Assembly: GCA_040403535.1 (NCBI GenBank)
Contig: JBBAKL010000008.1
Location: 12,903 to 76,902, forward strand
Length of the DNA stretch: 64,000 nt
Direction of reading: 5' to 3'
Origin: JAHEYG01 sp040403535
GTDB lineage: Bacteria > Bacteroidota > Bacteroidia > B-17B0 > Aurantibacillaceae
Part shown: positions 43,965-53,765 of the stretch, piece by piece
Layout of the letters: every line of letters begins with the position of its first letter
Position numbering within the stretch: position 1 is the stretch's first letter
Notes under the pieces: generated by a model
What the model saw: only the letters and a program-made list of their open reading frames with translations
Databases searched by the model: none
Told to the model about the DNA's origin: nothing
Program-made: the position numbers and the translations under genes

Positions 43965-43972
43965 CAAATATA
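43965..43972 (-). promoter_or_regulatory. -7 element of the acyl-CoA ligase gene
   Basis: On the minus strand TATATTTG matches TAnnTTTG, 18 bp before ATG 43946; it overlaps the alternative TTG start and so rules it out. Confidence 0.5.
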
Positions 43973-44084
43973 GGCTTTTAGCGATAGTTTAAAAATACCG
44001 GGAACTAATAAGTCATGTAATTATTTTAACACCCTGTTTATAGCTTTAATATTCTTATTAAATTTAGGCTTCAAAATAAATAAC

Positions 44085-45050
44085 ATGATTGTAGTTACAG
44101 GTGCAGCAGGTTTCATTGGAAGTTGCTTGGTTTCACGATTAAACCAAGAAGGAATAACCGATATAGTTATAGTAGATGATTTTTCTAAAACTGAAAAGGC
44201 GGATAACTACAAAACAAAAAAGTATAAAGGTGCAGTAGAAAGAAATCAATTTATTAGTTGGTTTAAAGAACACGCTAGTGAAATTACCTATGTTTTTCAT
44301 ATAGGTGCACGAACAGACACTACTGAATTTAACAAGGCTATATTTGACGAGTTAAATGTTAACTACACGAAGGATATATGGAATATTTGTTCGGATAGCA
44401 ATATTGGTTTGTGTTACGCTTCATCCGCAGCCACCTACGGTTTAGGCGAGTTTGGTTATGATGATGATGAAACCAAAATTCCTTTATTGAAACCGCTGAA
44501 TCCTTATGGCGATAGTAAAAACGATTTTGATAAATGGGCATTAGAACAAAAGCAAACGCCCCCTAACTGGCATGGCTTTAAATTTTTTAATGTGTACGGA
44601 CCAAATGAATACCACAAAGCACGAATGGCATCCGTGATTTTTCATTCATTTAATCAGATAAACGACAAAGGTTTTGTGAAATTGTTCCGTAGTCATAATC
44701 CCAATTATTCCGATGGGGGACAATTACGGGATTTTGTATACGTTAAAGATCTTGTGGATGTTATGTTTTTTACATTAAAGAACAAAATCAAAAATGGCAT
44801 TTATAACCTGGGTAGCGGAAAGGCAAGAACATTTTTGGATTTGGCAAAAGCGACATTTAACGCACTAGGAAAAGAACCTAAAATTGAATTTATTGACACG
44901 CCGGTTGATATAAGGGATAAATATCAGTATTTCACAGAGGCTAATATGAATAAGTTAGTTGCGCAGGGATACAATAAACCATTTACATCGTTAGAGGATG
45001 GCGTAAGAGATTACGTGCAGAATTATCTGATTGGTCACAGATACATGTAA
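44085..45050 (+). CDS. hldD: ADP-L-glycero-D-manno-heptose-6-epimerase
   Basis: An extended SDR of 321 residues with Rossmann motif GAAGFIG (6-12), YASSAATYG (111-119) and catalytic Y141-K145 (YGDSK). The phrases FHIGARTDTTE, KFFNVYGPNEYHK and LFRSHNP are characteristic of HldD (RfaD), which epimerises ADP-heptose for lipopolysaccharide inner core. Together with kdsB it points to a heptose/Kdo core. It stands alone; hldE/gmhA are not in the window. Confidence 0.93.
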   Translation: MIVVTGAAGFIGSCLVSRLNQEGITDIVIVDDFSKTEKADNYKTKKYKGAVERNQFISWFKEHASEITYVFHIGARTDTTEFNKAIFDELNVNYTKDIWNICSDSNIGLCYASSAATYGLGEFGYDDDETKIPLLKPLNPYGDSKNDFDKWALEQKQTPPNWHGFKFFNVYGPNEYHKARMASVIFHSFNQINDKGFVKLFRSHNPNYSDGGQLRDFVYVKDLVDVMFFTLKNKIKNGIYNLGSGKARTFLDLAKATFNALGKEPKIEFIDTPVDIRDKYQYFTEANMNKLVAQGYNKPFTSLEDGVRDYVQNYLIGHRYM

Positions 45051-45080
45051 GTTCCCATTCCTGAAAACAAAGAATTGAAT

Positions 45081-46625
45081 TTATGCCATATTTTGTTTAC
45101 GAATTTTGATGGCGTCGGAGAACGAGATGTTGTGGATTTTTGAATCGAGCCATGCATAAAAATTAAAATACTCTAAGGCGTTTTTTTCGTATTTATCTTT
45201 AAATACATTCTGCATTTCTTCTTTAAACTTAACAAACGATTGTGTTTGTTTTCCTTCCCGTTTTGACAATGCAATTTTTTTAAAGTGCTCCAAAAAGTGC
45301 TGTTCAAATTTATAACTGTCATCTAATGATGCGACAAATCTTACTGTGGATTTGTAGATATAAGGCAGTAAATCTTCATTACCCAATTCAAAGTGAATAA
45401 TCAGATTTATTAGTTTTGAAATACGAATAATATCCTGGCGTAATTCGGCATAATTTGAATTGATGATGCGGTTTACCCAATGTAGGGCTTTACTGTATTC
45501 GCCCACGCCAAAATAAACCATTGTAATAATCTGGTAAATTCGCAGGAGCTCCTCTTCGTTAATTTTCGCCTCGTATCTTTCTAAACCTTTTATTACTGCA
45601 GGAATAACATTTTTTGCTTTGTCGTGCTGTCCGATATAAGCATAAAGCAGCATTTCGTTAATGTAAGAGTTTGAAAAAATTGCAATTTGCAAATCGGTGC
45701 TTTTAAAAGCCGGATCTAACCAAAGCGCTTTTAATTTGTCAATGGTTTTAAAGCCGTCGGTATACATACGCTTAATAGCATAATAACGTACCACATATCC
45801 GTGCGCCTGAACATAATTTTTAGGTAATTCGGAAATCAACGACGGGTTGTTTTCCATTGAAAATATTAAGCTCTGAAACGCGTCAAACATTTCTTCGGGC
45901 TTATTGAGTAATCTTGCCGCTAAACCTTTTATGTGAAGGGCAGTGATGAAAGATTTTTGAGAATTAATGGTTTCCTCACCGTTTAAAAGAGTTGCGTCGT
46001 TAAGAATTTTTTCAATCTCATCCACATCTTCCTTGGTACGTACAAAAAGTAATTTGGCAGAAAGCTGGTGTAATCGGCTTAATAATTTTTCAAAATGCGT
46101 TAACTGCTCAATTTTTTTGTAGATATCAACTTCTTCTTCAATTAATTTTTCGATGGTAATATTAGTAATTTGACCAAAATGCGCTTCCATATCAATTACT
46201 ACTTTTTCCAAATCGATGATTTCAAGAATATAGTAGAATAATTCGTATTCGTAAGCTTGTTCCTTAACTTCATTCAGCACTTTGCGCGCTTGCTTATAAA
46301 GCGACTTGTTAAATAAAATCTGAATGTTCTTGATTTTTTCATTTATCTGAGCTACCGAATTGTTTTCAATCCGGAAATGCCGAAGGCTTTTTAAAACGTG
46401 ATGAAGTAATTGATTTTTTTCAGACGGAAGGTGCTTGATAAAGGTTTCATTTTTAAAATGAACTTTAACCATTTCTTCATCGTATTCTTCTAATGATGAA
46501 ATATAGTTGAAAAGCTTGATGTAATTTTTTTCACCTTGCTGCAATGATGAAACCTTACGGAAATATTTGACTTCTTCGTTATTAAGCGATTTGATTATAT
46601 CAAACAACAGATTGGAGGGTTTCAT
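45081..46625 (-). CDS. Conserved hypothetical helical-repeat protein, paralogue B
   Basis: I do not recognise a named family. The 514-residue protein is predicted all-helical, with no signal peptide, rich in Leu, Lys, Glu and Phe, with several TPR-like pairs (for example YGEYSKALHWVNRIINSNYAE-type segments spread over 200-420, and a GVGEYSKAL motif). It shares an N-terminal pattern with the gene upstream at 46629-48161: LxxxIKSLxxxExxxFxK, then KLFxxLxxLxxY. The two are 3 bp apart and clearly a tandem duplication that has diverged. Probably a cytoplasmic scaffold or regulator; function unknown. Confidence 0.7.
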   Translation of the reverse strand: MKPSNLLFDIIKSLNNEEVKYFRKVSSLQQGEKNYIKLFNYISSLEEYDEEMVKVHFKNETFIKHLPSEKNQLLHHVLKSLRHFRIENNSVAQINEKIKNIQILFNKSLYKQARKVLNEVKEQAYEYELFYYILEIIDLEKVVIDMEAHFGQITNITIEKLIEEEVDIYKKIEQLTHFEKLLSRLHQLSAKLLFVRTKEDVDEIEKILNDATLLNGEETINSQKSFITALHIKGLAARLLNKPEEMFDAFQSLIFSMENNPSLISELPKNYVQAHGYVVRYYAIKRMYTDGFKTIDKLKALWLDPAFKSTDLQIAIFSNSYINEMLLYAYIGQHDKAKNVIPAVIKGLERYEAKINEEELLRIYQIITMVYFGVGEYSKALHWVNRIINSNYAELRQDIIRISKLINLIIHFELGNEDLLPYIYKSTVRFVASLDDSYKFEQHFLEHFKKIALSKREGKQTQSFVKFKEEMQNVFKDKYEKNALEYFNFYAWLDSKIHNISFSDAIKIRKQNMA

Positions 46626-46628
46626 AGT

Positions 46629-48161
46629 TTATTTCTTCCAGTTATCAGATTGTTTTTCAAAAATTATATCTCCAATTGGCTTACCATTCACCTTACTTTC
46701 GATATAAGCCAAAAAGTCGAAATAGTAGTTCGCTATTTTTTCGTAAGGGTCTTTCATCGCCTCTTTAAACTCTCTCAAATAATTTTCCCAAACTTTTTGA
46801 GGCGTGTCGGTTTCAGTTAATTCCTCAAACATATTAAGCACCATTTTTTCCGTTTTGAACTGATACTTCTGGTTTTTATAGAAGTCGTGTGCTGTTTTAA
46901 TAATGTATTTGAGCTGAGGGATTTTATTTAATTCAAAGTGTAAAATAATATTTTGTAAACGCGAAAAACATTGCAGGTCCTGGCGTAAATGCATATCGTT
47001 TTCGTTTAAAAGTAAATTAAGGTATTTGCTTGCCTCAATATAATTTCCGGCATAAATAAATAAATTGGCAAAGTTGTAGTAAAAAATAAGCAACTCTTCT
47101 TTGTTGATTTTATCCTGGTAAATTTCTATTTGCTCATTGATGTAATTTACAACCGGAATGGCCTTATCTGTTCTGCCTCCGTCGGTATAAATCAATAATT
47201 GACCGTTAGTGGTACTGGTGAATATTTTTAGTTGTAAATCGGTTGTGTTAAATGCCGGATGTTTTTTTAATTCGATAAACTTGTTTATGAGTTTTTCAGC
47301 AGTTAAATAGTTGGCTTTTTCAATTTCAACCGATAGAACATTGTTAATGGCAGACAAATAACGTTTAGGATATTCGTATATAAGAAACGGATTGCTATCC
47401 ATTAATTTGATCATATTGGAGAATTCCACTTTACGCGCATCGTTATCTCGTTTTTTAGAATAACACAAAGCGCGTGTATGATAAAAAAGAACCAGTGCTT
47501 TTTTAGACAAGCACCTGGATGTGTTTTTCAGGAGCGCCGAATTCAGAAATTTGTCATATGTTTCAAATTCTTTGGCTGTTTTAGCAACCATGTTTTGGCG
47601 TACCAAATAATTCACTTTGGAAAAAGCCTGAGTAAGTTCGCCAATATTTTTTGACTTATCGATTAATTCCTGTTCTTCTTTAATTAAATTATCAAGTGAA
47701 GTAAAGTTAATTCCGAATTTATTCTCAATATCAAGCAATTGTTTTTCAACCGAAATAATCTCCAGGATAAAATTGAAACTTTCTTCTTTGTAAGCCTCGT
47801 CTTTTAATTTGTTCAGCATTTTACGGCACTGTTTGTACTGAGCTTTATCAAATAAATTTCTGAGATTGGAAATTTCATCTTTTATGCGGTAAGCTGAAAT
47901 GCTTTCAGCATAAAATGTACGCTGGCTTTTTAGAATGACATCAAACGTTTCTTCCAGAATGTTTTTTGTCTTTAAGAGTTTGGTAATTGTTTTGTTGCTT
48001 TTTAACAGTTCGGTAGAAGGCAGATTTTCCAGTTCGTCAAACAATTTCGAACAGGCAGCAGTGTCGCTGTCGGTAGAAGCTGTTAACTTAAAGAAACGCT
48101 TTTCCGATTTACTCAGCGATTTAATTAAATCGTGAAGTTCTTCTATGCTAATTGTTGCCAT
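46629..48161 (-). CDS. Conserved hypothetical helical-repeat protein, paralogue A
   Basis: A 510-residue cytoplasmic, all-helical protein with no known catalytic motif. Its N-terminus (IEELHDLIKSLSKSEKRFFK) and its general plan match the downstream paralogue: a KQxRKxLxxLKDEAY segment near residue 120, NTTDLQLKIFTSTTNGQ in the middle against STDLQIAIFSNSYIN, a YEKIANYYFDFLAYIESKV-type end against YEKNALEYFNFYAWLDSKI (each split over the last 40 residues). Both are likely to be co-transcribed. It starts 100 bp from the divergent M1 aminopeptidase. I recall similar proteins as common in Bacteroidota but with no assigned role. Confidence 0.7.
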   Translation of the reverse strand: MATISIEELHDLIKSLSKSEKRFFKLTASTDSDTAACSKLFDELENLPSTELLKSNKTITKLLKTKNILEETFDVILKSQRTFYAESISAYRIKDEISNLRNLFDKAQYKQCRKMLNKLKDEAYKEESFNFILEIISVEKQLLDIENKFGINFTSLDNLIKEEQELIDKSKNIGELTQAFSKVNYLVRQNMVAKTAKEFETYDKFLNSALLKNTSRCLSKKALVLFYHTRALCYSKKRDNDARKVEFSNMIKLMDSNPFLIYEYPKRYLSAINNVLSVEIEKANYLTAEKLINKFIELKKHPAFNTTDLQLKIFTSTTNGQLLIYTDGGRTDKAIPVVNYINEQIEIYQDKINKEELLIFYYNFANLFIYAGNYIEASKYLNLLLNENDMHLRQDLQCFSRLQNIILHFELNKIPQLKYIIKTAHDFYKNQKYQFKTEKMVLNMFEELTETDTPQKVWENYLREFKEAMKDPYEKIANYYFDFLAYIESKVNGKPIGDIIFEKQSDNWKK

Positions 48162-48261
48162 TTAGGAATTCAAAATGGTAATTACATTATTGTATTCTTA
48201 TATAAACGTAAAAGAACGCTTTTTTTTGTTATCTTTAAAGCACACTCTCTTTAATTTCAAC

Positions 48262-50694
48262 ATGAAAGCGCCAAAAAACGTTTATCTTATTGTATTCCTA
48301 ATAGCATCGGTTTTGTCATTTAATTGTAATGCTCAGGTTGTAACTTGCCATAAATTAAAGAATTCGGCAGGTTTAAACAGCTTGTATTATAGCGCTGAGA
48401 ATTTGCGTAGCGACACCTTTGATATTTTAAAGTATAATATTCATTTAAACATAACCGATTTTGTAACAGATACCATTCATGGATATACAGAAGTTCGGTT
48501 TAAGCCTAAAATGAATGCCCAAAATAAAATCAGATTCGATTTGTTGAAGATGAAGATTGACTCAATCAAATTGAATATTTTAAAGCTCACGTATACCTAT
48601 AACGATACGGTTATTAAAGTAAACTTACCGGCATCTTACAACACAACGGATACGCTTAATGTTAAAATATATTATCATGGCAAACCGCAGGGCGATCCTT
48701 CGGGTTGGGGTGGTTTTTATTTTAGTGGTAACTATGCTTTTAATCTCGGTGTTGGGTTTGGCGCAAAGCCACATAATTATGGGAGAGTTTGGTTTCCGTG
48801 TTTTGATAATTTCGTTGAAAAAAGCACATATGAATTTAATATCACCACCGACTCAACTAAATCTTCTTTTTGTAACGGCGAATTAATTAGTGATACCAAA
48901 ACAGGTGGAACACGCATTCGTAAATGGGTTTTGTCAAAAGAAATTCCTACTTATCTGGCATCAGTTGCCGTTGCTGATTATACTCAAGTTAACTGGACGA
49001 CATCGGTTGCAAGTGGAACTATTCCAATTACTCTGGCTGCCCGTGCAGCTGATACCAATGCGTTAAAAGCAGCATTTGTAAACTTAAAGAGTGCGATTTC
49101 AGGTTTTGAAAATTATTACGGACCATATGTCTGGAATAGGGTAGGTTACTGTTTGGTTCCGTTTAGCAGTGGCGCAATGGAGCATGCAACCAATATTGCC
49201 TACCCACAAGCGGCTATGAGTTTGGCTTATGAGGCTGATTTAATGGCACACGAATTAGCACATCACTGGTGGGGTGATTTAATGACCTGTGAAACGCAAG
49301 AAGACATGTGGTTAAACGAAGGCTGGGCAAGTTACAGTGAGTATTTGTTCAGAGAATGGAAATACGGGTACAATTCGTATATCAGTAACCTTAGAACAAC
49401 TCATGATGATATGGTGCATTATGCTCATTTCAGAGAAGGATTGTATTGGCCGGTTTCGGGCGTACCGCATCAGTATACCTATGGCGATCATGTTTACCGA
49501 AAAGGCGCTGTTGTGGCACATAACTTAAGAGCCTATTTAGGCGATGCCGATTTTTTTAACGGATTAAAATATGTAATGACACAAAAGGCATATAAAAACA
49601 TGAACAGTGCTGAATTTAAATCACTCTTGGAAACATCTTCCGGTAAAAACCTGACAAGCTTCTTTAATAACTGGGTACTTGCCGGAGGTTGGCCTCATTT
49701 TTCAATTGATTCAGTACAATATGTGCCGCAAGGTGTAGGCAGTTATATTGCAGCGGTATATATTAAGCAAAAACTTACCGGCTCAGCTGTTTATTATACT
49801 GATGTGCCTCTTGAAGTGTCTTTTTTTAACAGTAACTGGCAGCCAACTGTTAAAAGCTTTACAATGAGTGGTGCTGCGCAATCATTTACCTTTTCGCTAA
49901 ATTTTAATCCGATTTTTTCTGCCATTAATTACGATAACAAAATTATGGACGCGCTGGTTGCCGAAAACAGAATTTATAAATCTACCGGTAACTTTAATAA
50001 TTCACTTGGAAAATGCATTGTACAGGTAGTAAATAAAGGACAAGACTCATCCTTAATTCGGGTGGAACATAATTATGCCAAACCCGATCCTATTAAGAAC
50101 AATATTAAAAATTATAAAATTTCCAATCAGCATTACTGGCGTTTTGACGGAGCGTTAACTCCGGGATTCCATGCCAAATTACACCTCAATTTTGACGGAA
50201 CAACATCCACCAGTGGTAGCTTTGGGTATCTCGATACCTGTTTGACTTCTCTGCAAAACGACAGTATTGTAGTTCTTTATCGTAAAAACAGAGCAGATGA
50301 TTGGAAGTTGGTCGATAAGTATACTAAATACAAAACAGGTTCTAAGATGGGTAAATTTATTATCGACACATTACGTTTGGGAGAATATGTTTTTGCCAAC
50401 AAACAAGGCGCTAATCCCGGAATTGGAATTGATGAGAAGATGAAAAACAATTCAGGGCTGAAATTATTCCCGAATCCTTCATCGGGTAATGTCACGGTAA
50501 AAATAGAAAATTATATTTTGGCTGGCGATGAAAAAATTGAATTAATGAACATAGAAGGTAAAATTATCTATTCAGTTGCGCTTACTGCCAACGAAGTAAA
50601 ACTTGATACAGCCATGTTTGCTAAAGGAAATTATTTTGTAAATATTACGCGTAATAAGAAAATGATAGCTACGGAAAAGTTAATTCTGCAGTAA
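48262..50694 (+). CDS. Secreted M1-family metallo-aminopeptidase with T9SS type A tail
   Basis: About 810 residues from ATG 48262, which starts a good signal peptide (LIVFLIASVLSFNCNAQ); an in-frame upstream ATG at 48175 would add 29 residues before it and is rejected. The zinc site is H330-ELA-H334 with E353 18 residues on (NEGWA). The exopeptidase motif is GAMEH in place of the GxMEN of most M1 enzymes, as I recall for other Bacteroidota members. After a C-terminal beta region comes a type A sorting domain (LFPNPSSGNVTV, ending TEKLILQ). It should trim peptides at the cell surface. The gene is followed 1 bp later by the convergent PabB-like gene. Confidence 0.88.
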   Translation: MKAPKNVYLIVFLIASVLSFNCNAQVVTCHKLKNSAGLNSLYYSAENLRSDTFDILKYNIHLNITDFVTDTIHGYTEVRFKPKMNAQNKIRFDLLKMKIDSIKLNILKLTYTYNDTVIKVNLPASYNTTDTLNVKIYYHGKPQGDPSGWGGFYFSGNYAFNLGVGFGAKPHNYGRVWFPCFDNFVEKSTYEFNITTDSTKSSFCNGELISDTKTGGTRIRKWVLSKEIPTYLASVAVADYTQVNWTTSVASGTIPITLAARAADTNALKAAFVNLKSAISGFENYYGPYVWNRVGYCLVPFSSGAMEHATNIAYPQAAMSLAYEADLMAHELAHHWWGDLMTCETQEDMWLNEGWASYSEYLFREWKYGYNSYISNLRTTHDDMVHYAHFREGLYWPVSGVPHQYTYGDHVYRKGAVVAHNLRAYLGDADFFNGLKYVMTQKAYKNMNSAEFKSLLETSSGKNLTSFFNNWVLAGGWPHFSIDSVQYVPQGVGSYIAAVYIKQKLTGSAVYYTDVPLEVSFFNSNWQPTVKSFTMSGAAQSFTFSLNFNPIFSAINYDNKIMDALVAENRIYKSTGNFNNSLGKCIVQVVNKGQDSSLIRVEHNYAKPDPIKNNIKNYKISNQHYWRFDGALTPGFHAKLHLNFDGTTSTSGSFGYLDTCLTSLQNDSIVVLYRKNRADDWKLVDKYTKYKTGSKMGKFIIDTLRLGEYVFANKQGANPGIGIDEKMKNNSGLKLFPNPSSGNVTVKIENYILAGDEKIELMNIEGKIIYSVALTANEVKLDTAMFAKGNYFVNITRNKKMIATEKLILQ

Positions 50695-50695
50695 A

Positions 50696-51805
50696 TTACT
50701 GTAATGCTTTTATCATCGCTTGTGCTTTCAACAAGCACTCTTCGTACTCTTGTTCCGGATCACATAAGTGTGTTATTGCGCTTCCAACCGAAAACGAAAG
50801 ATATTTTTCGGAGGCATTATAAAAAATGCTTCTGATTAACACGTTTAAATCAAAATCTCCGTTTGTATGAATGTATCCGATGCTTCCGGAGAAAGGTCCG
50901 CGGTTATACATTTCATAATCATCAATTAACTGCATGGCTCTGATTTTTGGGGCACCTGTCATACTCGCCATCGGAAAAGCAGCTTCAATAATTTCCTTGA
51001 AACTAATGTTTTCTTTAAGTTCGCATTCAACGGTACTTACCATTTGATGTACCTGCTGGTACGATTCAATGGCGTATAGTTTTGCGACAGAAACAGAACC
51101 TTTTTTAGCTATCCGCGACAGGTCATTACGAGCTACATCAACTATCATTACATTCTCAGTACGTTCTTTAAGACTATTCTGCAAGTTGTATTTTAGTTGC
51201 TCGTCTTCAACAGAATCAGAACTTCTTTTCGCAGTACCCTTTATTGGTTTAGTGATAAGAGTATTACCGCGTTTCGATAAAAACAATTCAGGACTTGAAC
51301 ATATAATGTAATGCTCATCCAGTTTTACCAGGGCGGCATACGGAGCGTTGCTAATTGAATTAAGTTTACTAAATACAGACAAAGGATCTATTGTTGCGTT
51401 TAGCGCTTCAAATGTTATGCAATAGTTTATTTCATAAATATCGCCAAGTTGAATATGCTTTTTAAGTGTCTTTACAGTTTCAATGTATTTATCCCGCGTA
51501 ATGGTGCTTTGTAATTCAACAGATGAGGGTGACTGAGTTGACGAAAACGAGTCAGTAGTTATCTTTAGCTCCAATTCATTTTTTAAAAATAATTTTTCAG
51601 GAAAATTTAATTTTGAGGGGCGTTTACTGGTGAGTGTTTCAAATTTATTTTTTAAATCGTAATTTAGAAAGGTAAAACAATTCTTTTCGGGTTGGGTAAG
51701 ACTAGTGTTGGAAAACATAGCAGTTGGCACAAATCCATGCGCATGTCCATTATTGTAAAACAATGCAGCGAATCTAAAATCGTTTAGGCGTGCGCGTAAG
51801 TCCAT
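50696..51805 (-). CDS. pabB: Aminodeoxychorismate synthase component I-like (chorismate-binding)
   Basis: A 369-residue chorismate-binding enzyme. The PIKGT motif carries the Lys that marks PabB (aminodeoxychorismate synthase) rather than the PIAGT of TrpE. RNDLSRIAKKGSV, FPMASMTGAPK and the GPFSGSIGY/DLNVLIRS ends complete the active site. The N-terminal part is short compared with E. coli PabB (453); an in-frame stop lies 15-20 bp upstream, so no longer start exists. It makes 4-amino-4-deoxychorismate for folate. No pabA or pabC is next to it. Confidence 0.85.
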   Translation of the reverse strand: MDLRARLNDFRFAALFYNNGHAHGFVPTAMFSNTSLTQPEKNCFTFLNYDLKNKFETLTSKRPSKLNFPEKLFLKNELELKITTDSFSSTQSPSSVELQSTITRDKYIETVKTLKKHIQLGDIYEINYCITFEALNATIDPLSVFSKLNSISNAPYAALVKLDEHYIICSSPELFLSKRGNTLITKPIKGTAKRSSDSVEDEQLKYNLQNSLKERTENVMIVDVARNDLSRIAKKGSVSVAKLYAIESYQQVHQMVSTVECELKENISFKEIIEAAFPMASMTGAPKIRAMQLIDDYEMYNRGPFSGSIGYIHTNGDFDLNVLIRSIFYNASEKYLSFSVGSAITHLCDPEQEYEECLLKAQAMIKALQ

Positions 51806-51885
51806 CAGTCTGTAAAATTGCTAATTTATAACTGAATATAGCAAAAATCATATGTTTTTGTATTAGGAGAGTTGAATAATTTTTA

Positions 51886-51893
51886 TATATTTG
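51886..51893 (+). promoter_or_regulatory. -7 element of the T9SS protein gene
   Basis: TATATTTG matches TAnnTTTG, 22 bp before ATG 51916. Confidence 0.45.
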
Positions 51894-51915
51894 ATAACCA
51901 ATTTTTATTCATTCT

Positions 51916-53508
51916 ATGAAAAAGAGTATTTTTCTTTTAATCTTCTTTTTTATAATTACTTCATTGCAGGCTCAGGAAGTATGTGATAATGTTCGACCAG
52001 TAAATACGAATGATCCTAACGCTTCTGATCTTATTCCAAACCTTGATCCTGAAAAATCACAAAAGATCATGGCATGTTCCGGGAATGCCGCTAATGATAA
52101 CTTTGCAAATGCCCAGTCTTTAACTGTTAACGGTGGTGTAGTTGCAGGAACAACATGTGGTACTCTGCAATCCGGTGAATCCATAGGTTGTAATTCCAGT
52201 GCTAATCTTTCAGTTTGGTATAAATTTACAGCCACATCAACTACGCATTTTGTTCAGATAGCACACACCGGAGGAAGTTGTTTTTTTGGGAGCGCTGTAT
52301 ATAGTACATCTTCCTTACCAACCGGTACTTGTGGCGCCGGTTATCCCATCAGTTGTCAGTCATCTTCAGGAGGGCCATTAACTCATTTGTATCAATTAAC
52401 AGGATTAACGGTTGGTGTTACGTATTATATTCAGGTGGTATATCCATCCGGGGGTGCTTGCGGAGCCAATGCTACATTTAATATTCAAGTAACTACAGCT
52501 AGTCCGGGCGGTACCGTAACAAATAAACCACCGGTTAGTACATGTCAGGGTGCCCAAGCTAGCTGTTATTTTCCTTCTCCCCCAACGGTAAGCCAGGTAA
52601 CAACCAATTGTACCTCTTATCCTTTATCAGCATGGGGATATAGTGCAAATTCGGTGATGAGCATAACGCAGCAATTTACCAATAGTCTAACAGTATCCAA
52701 CATTTCATTTCAAGCTATTATTACCAGTAATTGCGCCAGTGGAAATGTAGTATGGCTAAACTGGCAATTGTTTGATTGCAGTTGCAATAGAATCGCTTGC
52801 GGTAACATTAGTTCTTTAACAGTAGCCGGTTTAGCATGTGGCGCGTGTTATCGTTTAATGTATCAGTTCGAATTGGCAAATTGTTCTAGTTTTACTACCA
52901 TTTATCCGTATCAGAACATTCCTGCAACACCTATACCTTGCACCATTCTTCCTCTGCATTTATTGTATTTTACTGCTTATCCAAACCAGGATGAAAATAA
53001 TGTGACCATTGAGTGGGAATCATTGATGGAAAAAAATGTTCGTGATTACAAATTGTATAGAAGTGATGATGGTATCAACTTTAATCAATTGGCCACAATA
53101 AAGGCAATTGGTAAAGAAAACGAGCAGCAAAAATACAATTACAAAGACGAATGTTGTAAAGGACAAAATACCCGCTATTATAAGTTGGTTTCAACGGACA
53201 TTGACGGTACGGAATCGTTTAACAAAATTATTGCAGTTACCTTTAAAGACAACAAAGAACTGGTGAAGTTTGCGCCGAATCCTGCCGAAGATAATTTTGT
53301 TGTGGTGTTTGGCGATGAGGCAAAAAATCAAAACACTTTATTGCAAATTTATAATGCCATGGGAACATTGGTAAAAGAAGAAAATTTTGTATCTGATCAG
53401 TTGTACAAGCAAGTAGAAATTTCTGATTTACCTACCGGAATTTATTTCATCAATGTGGCAACTCCTGCAAGCTCAGAGGTGATCAAATATAAGCTTGTTA
53501 AGCAATAA
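51916..53508 (+). CDS. T9SS type A cargo protein, Cys-rich, with FN3-like domain
   Basis: A 530-residue secreted protein with signal peptide (residues 1-19, ending LQAQE). The first 350 residues are rich in Cys, Ser and Thr (about 24 Cys) and contain an SVWYKFTATSTTHFVQIAH-type jelly-roll segment repeated in looser form. Residues about 350-445 form an FN3-like module (LPLHLLYFTAYPNQDENNVTIEW, YKLYRSDDG, TRYYKLVSTDIDG), followed by a type A sorting domain (FAPNPAEDNFVV, ending IKYKLVKQ). The protein at 54084-55523 has the same plan, so the two are paralogues. Function unknown; disulfide-stabilised surface protein. Confidence 0.8.
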   Translation: MKKSIFLLIFFFIITSLQAQEVCDNVRPVNTNDPNASDLIPNLDPEKSQKIMACSGNAANDNFANAQSLTVNGGVVAGTTCGTLQSGESIGCNSSANLSVWYKFTATSTTHFVQIAHTGGSCFFGSAVYSTSSLPTGTCGAGYPISCQSSSGGPLTHLYQLTGLTVGVTYYIQVVYPSGGACGANATFNIQVTTASPGGTVTNKPPVSTCQGAQASCYFPSPPTVSQVTTNCTSYPLSAWGYSANSVMSITQQFTNSLTVSNISFQAIITSNCASGNVVWLNWQLFDCSCNRIACGNISSLTVAGLACGACYRLMYQFELANCSSFTTIYPYQNIPATPIPCTILPLHLLYFTAYPNQDENNVTIEWESLMEKNVRDYKLYRSDDGINFNQLATIKAIGKENEQQKYNYKDECCKGQNTRYYKLVSTDIDGTESFNKIIAVTFKDNKELVKFAPNPAEDNFVVVFGDEAKNQNTLLQIYNAMGTLVKEENFVSDQLYKQVEISDLPTGIYFINVATPASSEVIKYKLVKQ

Positions 53509-53524
53509 CTATTATTAATTAAAC

Positions 53525-53560
53525 AAAAAGCCCCTAATCTAAACAGTTTAGGGGCTTTTT
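53525..53560 (+). terminator. Strong rho-independent terminator
   Basis: A 13-bp perfect inverted repeat (53525-53537 with 53548-53560) followed by a T-run, 17 bp after the stop of the 51916-53508 gene. It separates it from the next two secreted-protein genes. Confidence 0.9.
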
Positions 53561-53735
53561 TATTTTTTTTATTTTGGGCAAAAATCTGCGTGAATCATAT
53601 ACTTTATAAAGTAAAAACGCCATTTTTTTGAGTAAAAATCCATAATTGAATTGTTATTTGAACCTGCCTTATAATAATTAACAGAAATTAATTGAACTTA
53701 ATCATCTAAAATACGTTATGACACGTAAATAGTAG

Positions 53736-53743
53736 TATTTTTG
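53736..53743 (+). promoter_or_regulatory. -7 element of the small secreted protein gene
   Basis: TATTTTTG matches TAnnTTTG, 22 bp before ATG 53766. The rest of the gap 53561-53735 is AT-rich and shows nothing else recognisable. Confidence 0.5.
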
Positions 53744-53765
53744 CACCCAAATTGAAATACCCCAT

